This document shows positions 24,566 to 33,003 of a stretch of DNA of 64,000 nucleotides, piece by piece (within the stretch, counting starts at the first letter, position 1; the number at the start of each line of letters is the position of its first letter). Source of the stretch: GWB2-37-7 sp942492835 (GTDB taxonomy: Bacteria > Bacillota > Clostridia > Lutisporales > Lutisporaceae); contig OW818645.1 of assembly GCA_942492835.1 (NCBI GenBank), positions 1,116,001 to 1,180,000 on the forward strand, given 5' to 3'. The position numbers and the translations under genes are program-made. A model generated the notes under the pieces. That model worked only from the letters and a program-made list of their open reading frames with translations. It was not told the DNA's origin and made no database searches.

Positions 24566-27085
24566 TTAAAAATGAAGCTCTGTTCGTTGAATCAAATCTT
24601 TCTGTAATGGCTTGCCAAGCTCTACAAAATACGCACTGTATCCAGCAACACGCACAAGCATATCTTTGTAATCTTCTGGCTTCTTCTGTGCAGCTTTCAT
24701 CGTTGCAGAACTCATAATATTGAACTGAACATGCATCGCCTGCTTAGCAATATACTCATCAATAAAGCTTACCAGAATGTCTCTTCCTTCTACACCAGCA
24801 ACAGCTTCTTGTGGGAATCTAAGGTTCATAAGGGTACCGTTGGTAGCAAGACTGTGATCAACTTTAGTCAAGGAATTTACAATGGCAGTCGGTCCACTAA
24901 TATCGTGAGAACCACCATCAGTATGAACTGGCCCCATGTTATCAGAAATAGGCTCGTGCGCCTTACGTCCATCAAGGGAAGAGTTAGTATTCAAGCCCAT
25001 CGCTACATTTGCATTTACAGAATATACACCAGGACTGTATTCACCGCCTCTAGGAGTTTTTCTTCCTTTAATATTTCTGCAGTAACACTCGAACATGTAC
25101 TTGAATAGTTCATCCGCATAATCGTCATCGTTACCATAGTGATGAACCTTTGAGCTGTTTACAAGAGCATAGATTTTTTCGTGGCCTACCCAATTGTCCT
25201 TAACTGCCTGAAGCAACTCTGCGCCTGTATAACGCTTCTCATCAAACACAAGCTGTTTGATAGTAGCCAAAGAATCTGCGCAAGTAGCCATACCGCTGGC
25301 CTGAGGTCCAATGCCGTTATACTTAGCTCCACCCTCTGTCAAATCCTTACCAGACTCAAGACATTCTTCATAAAATGCAGAAACATATGGAACAGGCTTG
25401 AGTGCTCTATGTGCATTGTCGATAATATTCAAACTGCTGCACATCTGATCGCACCAATAAGCAAACTGCTTGTCAACACTCTCAAGAACCTCATCGAAGC
25501 TCTTGTAAGTTTCCAGACTTCCTGTATTTGGTCCAAGGTGCTTACCGATAGCTCCACAGCTTTCCCATCTTGCACAATGAGGACCACAATCCAGGCAACG
25601 TCCACCATTGATTACCATTTCCATCATCTTAGGTGTATTCACATAAGCAGCATCATGCCAGCCATATTCCTTACCAGGAAGATCCAGCTCTACGCAGCCT
25701 ACAACTGCATAGTCTCTTGCCTCTTCAAGAGTCATTCCCTTCCTCATCATACCTTTGATAGCTGTAGCATCAGTGAAAATCTTTGGATGCCCGTAACCTG
25801 CGCGGATACACTCAACTGTCTTAATCTTTAATTCATAAGGTGTATTTTCATGCATACGTACACAAACCCATGGATTCATCATACGTGTATGTGCAGAACC
25901 TTCTAACATCAGCATAGTCAAATCGTTAGTGGCATCATTGCCATCGCGGTCTACTCCACCGATAGTAAGGCTCTCACCGCCAAAGCCGCGGCCGTTACGT
26001 ACTAGTACAGTACCTTTATCCTTCAACTTGGTTGGATTGTTCATCTTGACATATTCAACTTCGATAAGCTCAAGAACAAATTCTTTAGTGATAGTACCAT
26101 TCTTCATATCTGCCTCATAGTATGGATACAACCACTGGTCCATACGGCCATAGGAAATGGAATGTCCATTACCTTCAACCTGAATTAGCGTTGTTGCGAA
26201 ATTGAATAACTGCAGTGCCTGCCAGAAAGTCTTTGGCACACCTCCAGCTATCTGATGGCAGTTAATTGCCATTTTTTGAAGCTCTTCTTTTCTCTTAGTA
26301 TCCTCTTCTTTTGCAGCATACTCTTCAGCTAGCTTTGCATAACGCTCAATATATTTTTTAGCAGCTTCATGCATAATGATCATCGCTTGGTAGAAGTCCC
26401 TCTTATCACCATATTCTGGGTCCTTCTTATCCAACTTTTCATAACCTTTTTTGGCAATTTCAATCAAGCCATTGTAGCCGACTTTCATCAGCTTCGCATA
26501 ATCGATAACTAAATGGCCAGCACCTGCATAATGGTAAAGGTTCGTCTGGAAGATCTTCTTGCCTAATTGAGAACCCTTAGTCTGGTCTTCTTCCAGTCTT
26601 GAATTGATAAGATCTTCAACTGTTCTGCCTTGCCAATATCTGCAAAGCTCTACGATTTCTCTTCTATCTTCATCGTTTCTTATATAGAACTGATCATTTG
26701 CGCGCTCCTCAAATGGTGAATGCAGTATTTCATCAATGATCCAGCTTGCAGAGAACTCCGGATATATCGGCGATGCCTTAGCTGGTGCAGCGATCTCACC
26801 TAGGATTAGATCCTGCTCATAAATGTGCAGTGTTGAATTGAGAAGGATATTCTCAAAAGCATACGCACACTGAAGCTTGCGTGGGCTGACCTCATGTTTC
26901 TTATAGGCGTCGGTAACCAATCTTAATCTCTCCACATCAACCTCATATGGTCTGTCCAGAAATGTCTGTCTAAGATGATTTATGCGTGGGAACGGAGACC
27001 AGTCTTCATGATGAACCTGATAGCCCAGACTGTAAATATGATCAAAAGGCTCTGTTCCACACGCATTTGTGTTGTTAAAACTCAT
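24566..27085 (-). CDS. Glycyl radical enzyme (pyruvate-formate-lyase family; dehydratase or lyase)
   Basis: 839 aa. The catalytic loop VVGCVEL holds the thiyl Cys464 and Glu466, followed by GKEYGWHDAA with Asp478. The radical-bearing Gly815 lies in RVAGYSA, 25 residues from the end. GNGHSISYGR at 305-314 and AGAGH at 187-191 match active-site segments of the diol-dehydratase-like branch as I recall it. Substrates of this branch include glycerol, dihydroxypropanesulfonate, isethionate and choline. GGAGGG lies 8 nt before the ATG. Neighbours (activase, TauE exporter, iron ADH, anion symporter) favour a sulfonate substrate, with the aldehyde product reduced by the ADH. No microcompartment genes are present. 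The substrate is inferred. Confidence 0.93.
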   Translation of the reverse strand: MSFNNTNACGTEPFDHIYSLGYQVHHEDWSPFPRINHLRQTFLDRPYEVDVERLRLVTDAYKKHEVSPRKLQCAYAFENILLNSTLHIYEQDLILGEIAAPAKASPIYPEFSASWIIDEILHSPFEERANDQFYIRNDEDRREIVELCRYWQGRTVEDLINSRLEEDQTKGSQLGKKIFQTNLYHYAGAGHLVIDYAKLMKVGYNGLIEIAKKGYEKLDKKDPEYGDKRDFYQAMIIMHEAAKKYIERYAKLAEEYAAKEEDTKRKEELQKMAINCHQIAGGVPKTFWQALQLFNFATTLIQVEGNGHSISYGRMDQWLYPYYEADMKNGTITKEFVLELIEVEYVKMNNPTKLKDKGTVLVRNGRGFGGESLTIGGVDRDGNDATNDLTMLMLEGSAHTRMMNPWVCVRMHENTPYELKIKTVECIRAGYGHPKIFTDATAIKGMMRKGMTLEEARDYAVVGCVELDLPGKEYGWHDAAYVNTPKMMEMVINGGRCLDCGPHCARWESCGAIGKHLGPNTGSLETYKSFDEVLESVDKQFAYWCDQMCSSLNIIDNAHRALKPVPYVSAFYEECLESGKDLTEGGAKYNGIGPQASGMATCADSLATIKQLVFDEKRYTGAELLQAVKDNWVGHEKIYALVNSSKVHHYGNDDDYADELFKYMFECYCRNIKGRKTPRGGEYSPGVYSVNANVAMGLNTNSSLDGRKAHEPISDNMGPVHTDGGSHDISGPTAIVNSLTKVDHSLATNGTLMNLRFPQEAVAGVEGRDILVSFIDEYIAKQAMHVQFNIMSSATMKAAQKKPEDYKDMLVRVAGYSAYFVELGKPLQKDLIQRTELHF

Positions 27086-27113
27086 TTAAATCCCTCCCTA
27101 ATATAAAATTGTT

Positions 27114-28064
27114 TTACTCTTTTTCTTTGGTGCCTACTAGGCAGTGAATGCCTCTACTATTAAAATATTTTGCAAGCTCATTGACATGCTTCTGAAATGA
27201 TTTTCTATTGACCTTGACATCCTCCATTTTATAAGGCATGCCCAATGAATGATATTTTTCTTCTCCAAGACGCATAAAGCTCAAAAGCTGCAGCGTTCTT
27301 ACACGACCGCCGAGCTCATCGAGGATAAAATCGGCAGTGGCTTTTATATTATCCATATCATCATTTACATTTGGAATAACTGGAATTCGTAAAATAAGCT
27401 CTCGTTCTTCACTTGTCAGTCTCTTCAGATTTTCCAATATCCTGTCATTGTACACTCCAGTATATCTTTTATGGATATTTGTATTCATATGTTTTATATC
27501 TGCAATCACAATATCCGTGTAAGGCAAGATCTTTTCAATCTCATTCCAGTCAACATAAAAACTGGATTCACAACAAGTCTGAATTCCTTCGTCTTTGCAA
27601 GCCTTAAAAAGTTCTGCGATAAAGTCACTTTGAAGCAGAGGTTCTCCGCCTGAAACCGTAACGCCGCCACCGGAACGCTCATAATATCCTTTATCCTTGC
27701 GTATCTCCTGCATGCACTCTTCCACGGACATAGACTTACCCCATTGCTTGATTGCTTCGGAAGGACAGGCATTGTAACAGGCAAGGCAATTCGTACATTT
27801 ACTACGCTCTATAAAAGTAAGTTTACCGTGAGTAAAATTCAGTATGCCCTCCTCAGGACAAGCCTCCTCACACAAACCACATTTTTTACGTGAAATACAT
27901 TTGGCTTTATATACACCAGGCTGTATATAAGTCATCCAGCTCTCTGGATTGCTGCACCATTCACATCGTAATGGGCACCCTTTCAAAAACAACTCCGTAC
28001 GGAGACCAGGTCCGTCATGGATTGTAAAGCGCTGAATATTGAAGATAATTCCTTGCTGTGACAA
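27114..28064 (-). CDS. Glycyl radical enzyme activating enzyme (radical SAM)
   Basis: 316 aa. The activase motif CPLRCEWCSNPES (CxxxCxxC) follows FTIHDGPGLRTELFLKG at residues about 12-45. A ferredoxin-like insert with two Cys clusters (CGLCEEACPEEG and CTNCLACYNACPSEA) spans about 60-105, and GGVTVSGGEPLLQ lies near 140. It uses S-adenosylmethionine to put the radical on Gly815 of the next gene's product, whose start is 28 nt downstream. The start is TTG at 28064, set by GGAGGAGGG six nt before it; the longer in-frame start at 28082 would overlap that site. Confidence 0.93.
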   Translation of the reverse strand: MSQQGIIFNIQRFTIHDGPGLRTELFLKGCPLRCEWCSNPESWMTYIQPGVYKAKCISRKKCGLCEEACPEEGILNFTHGKLTFIERSKCTNCLACYNACPSEAIKQWGKSMSVEECMQEIRKDKGYYERSGGGVTVSGGEPLLQSDFIAELFKACKDEGIQTCCESSFYVDWNEIEKILPYTDIVIADIKHMNTNIHKRYTGVYNDRILENLKRLTSEERELILRIPVIPNVNDDMDNIKATADFILDELGGRVRTLQLLSFMRLGEEKYHSLGMPYKMEDVKVNRKSFQKHVNELAKYFNSRGIHCLVGTKEKE

Positions 28065-28138
28065 TTGATTCCCTCCTCCCAATATTCATTTTCAAGAAAA
28101 TAAGTACACATACTAATAAATTACTCGTACCATTTTCT

Positions 28139-28158
28139 ACAAATCGTTCCGGAACAAT
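28139..28158. promoter_or_regulatory. Dyad operator candidate 1
   Basis: Perfect core GTTCCGGAAC with AT-rich mirrored flanks (AAATC / AATTT), about 75 nt before the activase start. Probable regulator-binding site; the protein is not proven. Confidence 0.45.
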
Positions 28159-28222
28159 TTGTATGTTAAAAGTATATCAAACTCGATATTTTAAAAAAAT
28201 TAGGCATCCATACTATTTTATA

Positions 28223-28238
28223 TAGGGAATGTTCCCTA
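28223..28238. promoter_or_regulatory. Dyad operator candidate 2
   Basis: TAGGGAA and TTCCCTA arms with a 2-nt spacer, 160 nt before the activase start and 16 nt from the LuxR-gene terminator. It shares the GGAA/TTCC half-site with dyad 1. Confidence 0.45.
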
Positions 28239-28253
28239 TTTCAGACTGAAGAC

Positions 28254-28289
28254 AAAGTGGTGCTGGAGCATTAGCTCCAGCACCACTTT
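28254..28289. terminator. Strong hairpin terminator after the LuxR gene
   Basis: AAAGTGGTGCTGGAGC pairs perfectly with GCTCCAGCACCACTTT around ATTA. It separates regulator and operon, with T-rich sequence on either side, so it may work in both directions. Confidence 0.8.
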
Positions 28290-28334
28290 TCTTTACTCAT
28301 TTACTTTATTGTAAGACTAGCTCGGATATAGCAA

Positions 28335-29444
28335 TTATTGTTCTTTGTTCTCAAGCCATTTATATAATTGAAAACGACTTTTTACTCCACACTTGGTATA
28401 TATATTTTGTACATGCTTTTTAACCGTATGGTAACTAACCACAAGTTCATCGGCGATTGCCTTGTAGGTCAAACCATTGTACATAAGCTCCGCCACTCTA
28501 AGTTCTGCCTGTGTCAGCGACAGCTTTGTCCCTGAATTGTCCAAAATCTTTCCTTCCTCCCTCTTGGAAATGGTAATCCAGTGATATCTGTCTATGATTC
28601 CGTTTGAATAGTTCTGATCATAGGTGTATATTTTAAAAATATAGTTTTTGATAACACGTGTCTGAATACGGTTTTCGGTAATGTTATCTTCCTCACCTCC
28701 CAGGAGAAAAGGCAGCCAGCTGCAAGGGCTTGTGCTACTGATCTGTTCAGCGATGGTTGGTCCCAGAATATCTTTCAAATAACTCAGCGCCGTATTGTTA
28801 GAGCTCATGATGTGCATGAAGTCATCAGTCACAAGATAAGCTTTTTCACCTGAAGAAATGATTTCACTCTGAATATTTGAGACTATCTTTGCCTGTTCAT
28901 GCTTTTTGAAATTTTTATAGGAATTAGCCACATAAACATAGATTTTATTCAGTTCTTCAATTTCTTCATCTGTAAAATCACCATTCTCCAGACTCTTAAA
29001 AAAAATAACTTGGATGTAGGCATTGATGCCAAAAGCCATAGTCACACTGTAATGTTCCTGAAAGTTTTCCTCAATAAAGCGGACATATGCAGAGTGATCA
29101 TAATCAACGGGATTGATTATGTCTGTGGATTTATACAGTCTGGGAATGACATTAAAATAAGTCAAATGGTCACGAACCGCATACTGATAAACCATATGCC
29201 TTATTACATCGTTCGCAATAAATTTCCTGTATGGATGTTCTTCGCAGTCGACCAGAATACCATTCCAATTTATCCATGAAAGAAATTTCCCTTGCGTATC
29301 AAAGTACGAAATCAGTACCTTTTCCAAGCCGAAATTTCTATCCAGAGAATCCAGCAGAACGGTACTGAAGAATTCACGTGCTGAGATTTGACGTTCTGAC
29401 ATTTCCGAGAGAAAATTCATCTGGTCGTCATTTTTGTATTTCAT
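28335..29444 (-). CDS. LuxR-family transcriptional regulator
   Basis: 369 aa from the ATG at 29444, six nt after GGAGGAG; an ATG 15 nt earlier overlaps that site. Residues 1-290 form a long sensor region without a recognisable receiver domain, possibly PAS/GAF-like. The C-terminal LuxR helix-turn-helix (LSLTQAELRVAELMYNGL, then KAIADELVVSYHTVKKHVQ and IYTKCGVKSRFQLYKW) binds DNA. Its place upstream of the activase gene, with two dyads in the gap, makes it the likely activator of the glycyl-radical operon, perhaps sensing the substrate. Confidence 0.85.
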   Translation of the reverse strand: MKYKNDDQMNFLSEMSERQISAREFFSTVLLDSLDRNFGLEKVLISYFDTQGKFLSWINWNGILVDCEEHPYRKFIANDVIRHMVYQYAVRDHLTYFNVIPRLYKSTDIINPVDYDHSAYVRFIEENFQEHYSVTMAFGINAYIQVIFFKSLENGDFTDEEIEELNKIYVYVANSYKNFKKHEQAKIVSNIQSEIISSGEKAYLVTDDFMHIMSSNNTALSYLKDILGPTIAEQISSTSPCSWLPFLLGGEEDNITENRIQTRVIKNYIFKIYTYDQNYSNGIIDRYHWITISKREEGKILDNSGTKLSLTQAELRVAELMYNGLTYKAIADELVVSYHTVKKHVQNIYTKCGVKSRFQLYKWLENKEQ

Positions 29445-29486
29445 GGTATACTCCTCCATTCGAGAAATTTAGCCTTTAAATATATT

Positions 29487-29897
29487 TTAACTTATAGCGT
29501 GACCATTATTCAATATTTTATCCATTAAGAAGCAAAGGGGATGGTTCTTTTTGCTTCTTTTCTCTTCAAGCTGACTTTGTGTATGGGTTAACCTACTATT
29601 CTTTATCAGATTTTGAATCAACTCATCTAAATTAACTTGATTCTTTATAACCTGTCGTCTTTCTATTAATCCCTGTCCCCTGTCAAGTCTCTCTTTCTCA
29701 ATATCCTCTTTCATATTCATATACTCATTATCATCTTTTTGCCTATGAAATTCAGCAAATTGGTCTTGATTATCTGAAAAATATCCTAATATAAACCTTT
29801 TTTGTTGATATCTGATTATTATATTTTTTCTATTGTTTCCCCTAAACATTATATGATAATAGTTTGTCGGACTTTGAACTCTAGCCTGTCTGGGCAT
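29487..29897 (-). pseudogene. Internally deleted RAYT-2 copy
   Basis: The first 26 codons match RAYT-2 (PTNYYHIMFRGNNRKNI), then a large in-frame deletion joins to the segment RYQQKRFILGYFSDNQDQFA. A second deletion removes residues around ETYFRQKGLRE. The HUH motif and catalytic Tyr are gone, so the product cannot be active. The frame reads on past the original end into the REP-B repeat. Confidence 0.85.
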
Positions 29898-29966
29898 TTA
29901 TATCACTTTAGAAGCATTATATCATTTTTTCATAGTTAAAGCAAAAAGAACCGTCCCTCTTGCTTT
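29527..29966. mobile_element. MITE-like RAYT-2 derivative with REP-B ends
   Basis: About 440 nt bounded by inverted REP-B ends (29527-29561, AAGCAAAGGGGATGGTTC; 29938-29966, AAAGCAAAAAGAACCGTC). It keeps the promoter-side sequence ATGATATAATGC and the site CTAAAGTGATATAAATG without the group II intron, i.e. the empty form of the intron target. Confidence 0.75.
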
Positions 29967-30057
29967 ATCTATGAACACATCAAAAGTTTATGAATATTAT
30001 ATATAGACAGACAAGTTAAATTTGACTAACCAAGAAATATGAAAGGAGATTCAGTTT

Positions 30058-30630
30058 ATGACACAAGAAAATAGTAATTATAACGAAGGAAGTGAAAAAA
30101 ATAAACCCCCAGAGGTAGTTAATATTCCAATTTCCTTATCTAGATCAATCCAAGGAAAATACTTCGTTGGTCAAACAGAAAAATTATGGGTAAGCAATGA
30201 AGCAAATGGGTGGGTAGGCTTGATAAATCCAAGACATTCTAATATCGACTTATTTGCAAATGTACTAACAATTTCAAATTTCTCTGACGATTATCTAACG
30301 GTTGAAATATGGCTTAATACTGATTTCCCAAGAAGAAGCAATGTATCAGATAAAGTTTCTCCATCAAACACAGCATTAAGATTCCCTCCAGAAAATGAGG
30401 TAGAAATCCGATATATAATATCCACACACTTGGAGCCTGAGAACGGAGTAAATGTATTCGAAAGGATAGTCCCACCTCATACGACATTAGTAAGCGAAGA
30501 GGACGGCAAATTTATTGAAGCTCCAGGAGGAAGCTATGTTGTAGTAATAAAATCTTCTAGCACAAGACCTAGCAAAGTAATAGTAGCCTTTGGTTGGTGG
30601 GAGGACAAATGTGACAGATCCCAAACATAA
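30058..30630 (+). CDS. Hypothetical protein, DUF6143-like
   Basis: 190 aa with AAAGGAGA upstream of ATG. Mostly beta-strand with no signal peptide or membrane helix; segments LWVSNEANGWVGLINPRHSN, TISNFSDDYLTVEIWLNTDF and PGGSYVVVIKSSSTRPSKV are regularly spaced. I associate this pattern with the DUF6143 family of spore-forming Firmicutes, of unknown function, but only from memory. It stands alone between the RAYT-2 derivative and the composite element. Confidence 0.6.
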   Translation: MTQENSNYNEGSEKNKPPEVVNIPISLSRSIQGKYFVGQTEKLWVSNEANGWVGLINPRHSNIDLFANVLTISNFSDDYLTVEIWLNTDFPRRSNVSDKVSPSNTALRFPPENEVEIRYIISTHLEPENGVNVFERIVPPHTTLVSEEDGKFIEAPGGSYVVVIKSSSTRPSKVIVAFGWWEDKCDRSQT

Positions 30631-30639
30631 AAAACCCAT

Positions 30640-30962
30640 AGTGCCAGACTCAGCATATAGACAGTTATTTTTATTGTACCACTCAATAACTGTCTATTTA
30701 TCGTGCACGGCACTTTTTCGTTTTTTTCGTTCCCTGCTATTAATTTAGGATCATAGAAGTTACCAGTTTTATTACAATATGAACATGGTTATCCATAAGC
30801 CAATATGCTGCAACCTCAATTAATTGCTCTTCTTCTTGTTTTTTAAACAATCAAGGATAATCTTTTTTGCTCATCTTTACTAAAAATATTTTCTCTATTA
30901 TTTCCTCTAAGCATTATATGATTTTTTATAGCTAAAGCAAAAATATCCATCCCTTTTGCTTC
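30640..30962. mobile_element. Composite repeat: REP-A + RAYT-2 fragment + REP-B (copy 1)
   Basis: REP-A copy 7 (30640-30714) is followed by about 50 nt of unique linker. A minus-strand RAYT-2 fragment comes next (about 30769-30923, from HIMLRGNNRENIFSKDEQ to the NHVHIV motif, with a frameshift), then a degraded REP-B end (30934-30962). The same order and linker recur at 32553-32945. Confidence 0.75.
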
Positions 30963-31055
30963 TATCAGATAAGATTTCCACCTGCTAAATTGTTCGCAAT
31001 ATCTCAGACGCACCAGCACTTTTCCTAACACGCATTCTATAACTTTTCTACCTAT

Positions 31056-31625
31056 TTATGATCGAACTTTTATATAAGCTTTTTTTCCATTTATATGCAT
31101 CTCGATATATAAAATATTTTTATTTTTATCAAACACTTCTTTTTGTTTTCTATCTAATTTATCATAATGAATCATTAATGCTCCAATAGTACCACCTGTG
31201 CTTTCTTGGGGCTGTAGCACTACATCTTCCTTTTTGGGATCTATTGCTGATGTATTAGTTACAATAATGCCTTCTGTCATCTCTATAGGAAAGAATACCT
31301 TATAATTAATTTTTATTGGTTCATTTGAGATATTATAAAAACTATACTTATATTTAAGATTACAGAAATCCTTGTCTACTTCTTGGTTTTCTGTTGTTTT
31401 ATTAAAAACTAGCTCACTATCTTTCATTTCGATTCGTAAATATTTTGTATAGTCAGTTTCCGAACTATTATTTACTATTAATTCGTTCAATTCCTTGTTA
31501 TTTTGTGCAAAGCTTTCATTGATGTCAGGTATTTGTTTTGTTGTACAAGAACTCAATGTCATCAATATAATAAGATTTATAATACATATCAAAAATAATT
31601 TTAGTATATATTTATTATTCTTCAT
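31056..31625 (-). CDS. Hypothetical lipoprotein
   Basis: 189 aa. A lipoprotein signal peptide: basic KNNK start, hydrophobic stretch 8-25 and lipobox LSSC with the Cys at residue 27. The mature part is beta-rich with NEPIKINYKVFFPIEM and YIEMHINGKKAYIKVRS, like small extracytoplasmic immunoglobulin-like domains. No functional motif recognised. A 14-bp hairpin lies 46 nt upstream of the start. Confidence 0.65.
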   Translation of the reverse strand: MKNNKYILKLFLICIINLIILMTLSSCTTKQIPDINESFAQNNKELNELIVNNSSETDYTKYLRIEMKDSELVFNKTTENQEVDKDFCNLKYKYSFYNISNEPIKINYKVFFPIEMTEGIIVTNTSAIDPKKEDVVLQPQESTGGTIGALMIHYDKLDRKQKEVFDKNKNILYIEMHINGKKAYIKVRS

Positions 31626-31670
31626 TATTCATCCTCACAACTTAATAATATTCATAACTTAATTATGGTA

Positions 31671-31702
31671 ACTGACCCTATTGGCTATCCAATAGGGTCA
31701 GT
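31671..31702. promoter_or_regulatory. 14-bp perfect hairpin upstream of the lipoprotein gene
   Basis: ACTGACCCTATTGG and CCAATAGGGTCAGT around CTAT. Could be an operator or a terminator of an older upstream unit. Confidence 0.45.
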
Positions 31703-32050
31703 AGTAAACTGTTAATATGTTTCGTTGTAACTTCTGCTATAGACCCATGCTTCATATGCATTACTTCTTAACTGTGTATATAGCCACTTTAGCTACAGCA
31801 CATAGCTCATAACCAAAATATCTATTATAGAACCAAGATACATCATCATATCAATTCAAACTCGTATTATAGTAATACATATATCTATACTTATAAAATT
31901 CAGCTTAAACTACACCCTGTTTAAAGCAAAAGGGACAGTTCGAAACCACTGAAAAACACATCATAAAAATGAAATATTTAGGAATCCTACAAATAAAAGA
32001 AGAAACAACAAGTTGTAGGTGTCTATTATATTTGGAAAAGGACATATAGA
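31703..32050. other. Gene-free AT-rich stretch with a REP-B fragment
   Basis: No convincing open frame. A partial REP-B end (TTAAAGCAAAAGGGACAG) lies at 31921-31946; the rest shows no recognised structure. Confidence 0.5.
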
Positions 32051-32518
32051 TTATTCCCCTTCGTAATACTCAACTTGTTCTTCTACCTTATAGAGTTGGT
32101 TTATTCCTTTACCCCAAATCCCTATTTTCCCAGAATCGGGATAAAACGCAACATCAATTTCATTGTGGGTATCAAAATCTAAATATACAAGTTTATCTGT
32201 ATCCGATGTATTTGTTAACTTATGCTCACCATTTTCATTAGCTGGAAAAAAAATAAAATCACCAACTGTTACAGTTTTTTCTCCATTAGGCGTTTTAAGT
32301 AACCCCTTACCTTGTAAAATGTAAAAAGCTTCTTCGTTTTTTGTGTGGTAATGATATGGATATGCCGCTTGTTTAGGAGGTATTTCGTACATGGATATTT
32401 TACATTGTCCATCTTTTCTCATAGGTACTAACTCATGCTTGTAATATTCATAGTTTTCATGCTCTTTTTTATGTGTTGCATTCATATCCTTTGTTTTTGT
32501 TAAAATTATTTCATCCAA
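32051..32518 (-). CDS. Cupin-domain protein
   Basis: 155 aa. A single cupin barrel: motif 1 around YPYHYHTKNEEAFYILQGKG (metal-ligand His/His/Glu) and motif 2 around GDFIFFPANENGEHKLTN (His). It resembles small metal-binding cupins such as sugar-isomerase-like or regulatory cupins. The start is TTG at 32518, preceded by GGAGG with an 8-nt gap; the nearby ATG is out of frame. Stands alone; substrate unknown. Confidence 0.8.
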   Translation of the reverse strand: MDEIILTKTKDMNATHKKEHENYEYYKHELVPMRKDGQCKISMYEIPPKQAAYPYHYHTKNEEAFYILQGKGLLKTPNGEKTVTVGDFIFFPANENGEHKLTNTSDTDKLVYLDFDTHNEIDVAFYPDSGKIGIWGKGINQLYKVEEQVEYYEGE

Positions 32519-32552
32519 TTGTTACACCTCCAAATATTTTAGTAAAACTCAT

Positions 32553-32945
32553 GGTGCCAGGCTCAGCATATAAACAGTTATTTATATTTTACCACTCAAT
32601 AACTGTCTATTTATTGTATATGGCACTTTTTCGTTTTTTATTTTCATTCTTCACTGTTGATTTAAGATCATAGGAGCTACCAGTTATATTGCAATATGAA
32701 CATAGTTATTTACAAGACAATATGCTACAACCTCAATTAATTGCTTCTTCTTGTTTTTCAACTATCAAGAAATAATCTATTCTGCTTGTCTATACTAGAA
32801 ATACTTCTCTATTATTCCCCCTAAGCATTATATGATAGTAGTTTGTCGGAATTTGGACTCTAGCCTGTCAGGTCATTTATATCACCTAAAAAGTGGTATA
32901 TCATTATTTCATTTCCGAAGCAAAAGAACCGTCCCTCCTGCTTTA
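32553..32945. mobile_element. Composite repeat: REP-A + RAYT-2 fragment + REP-B (copy 2)
   Basis: REP-A copy 8 (32553-32627), a linker like that of copy 1 (GATTTAAGATCATAGGAGC), then a RAYT-2 5' fragment with several stops (about 32693-32876), the intron-less site TTTTTAGGTGATATAAATG, and a REP-B end (32917-32945). Longer than copy 1 at the RAYT-2 start side. Confidence 0.75.
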
Positions 32946-33003
32946 CAATTATGGCTGAAACTATATTCTTTCGCTTGTACTTAGCACTATTATTGACTAT
33001 TCT

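Noticed and set aside
20936..29444. Glycyl-radical cluster as a microcompartment (choline or propanediol) locus
   Set aside because: No shell-protein, aldehyde dehydrogenase or phosphotransacylase genes occur in or beside the cluster.
4986..32627. The recurring 75-nt repeat as a CRISPR array
   Set aside because: Copies are kilobases apart, palindromic with changing centres, have no regular spacers and no cas genes nearby; they fit REP elements tied to RAYT-1.
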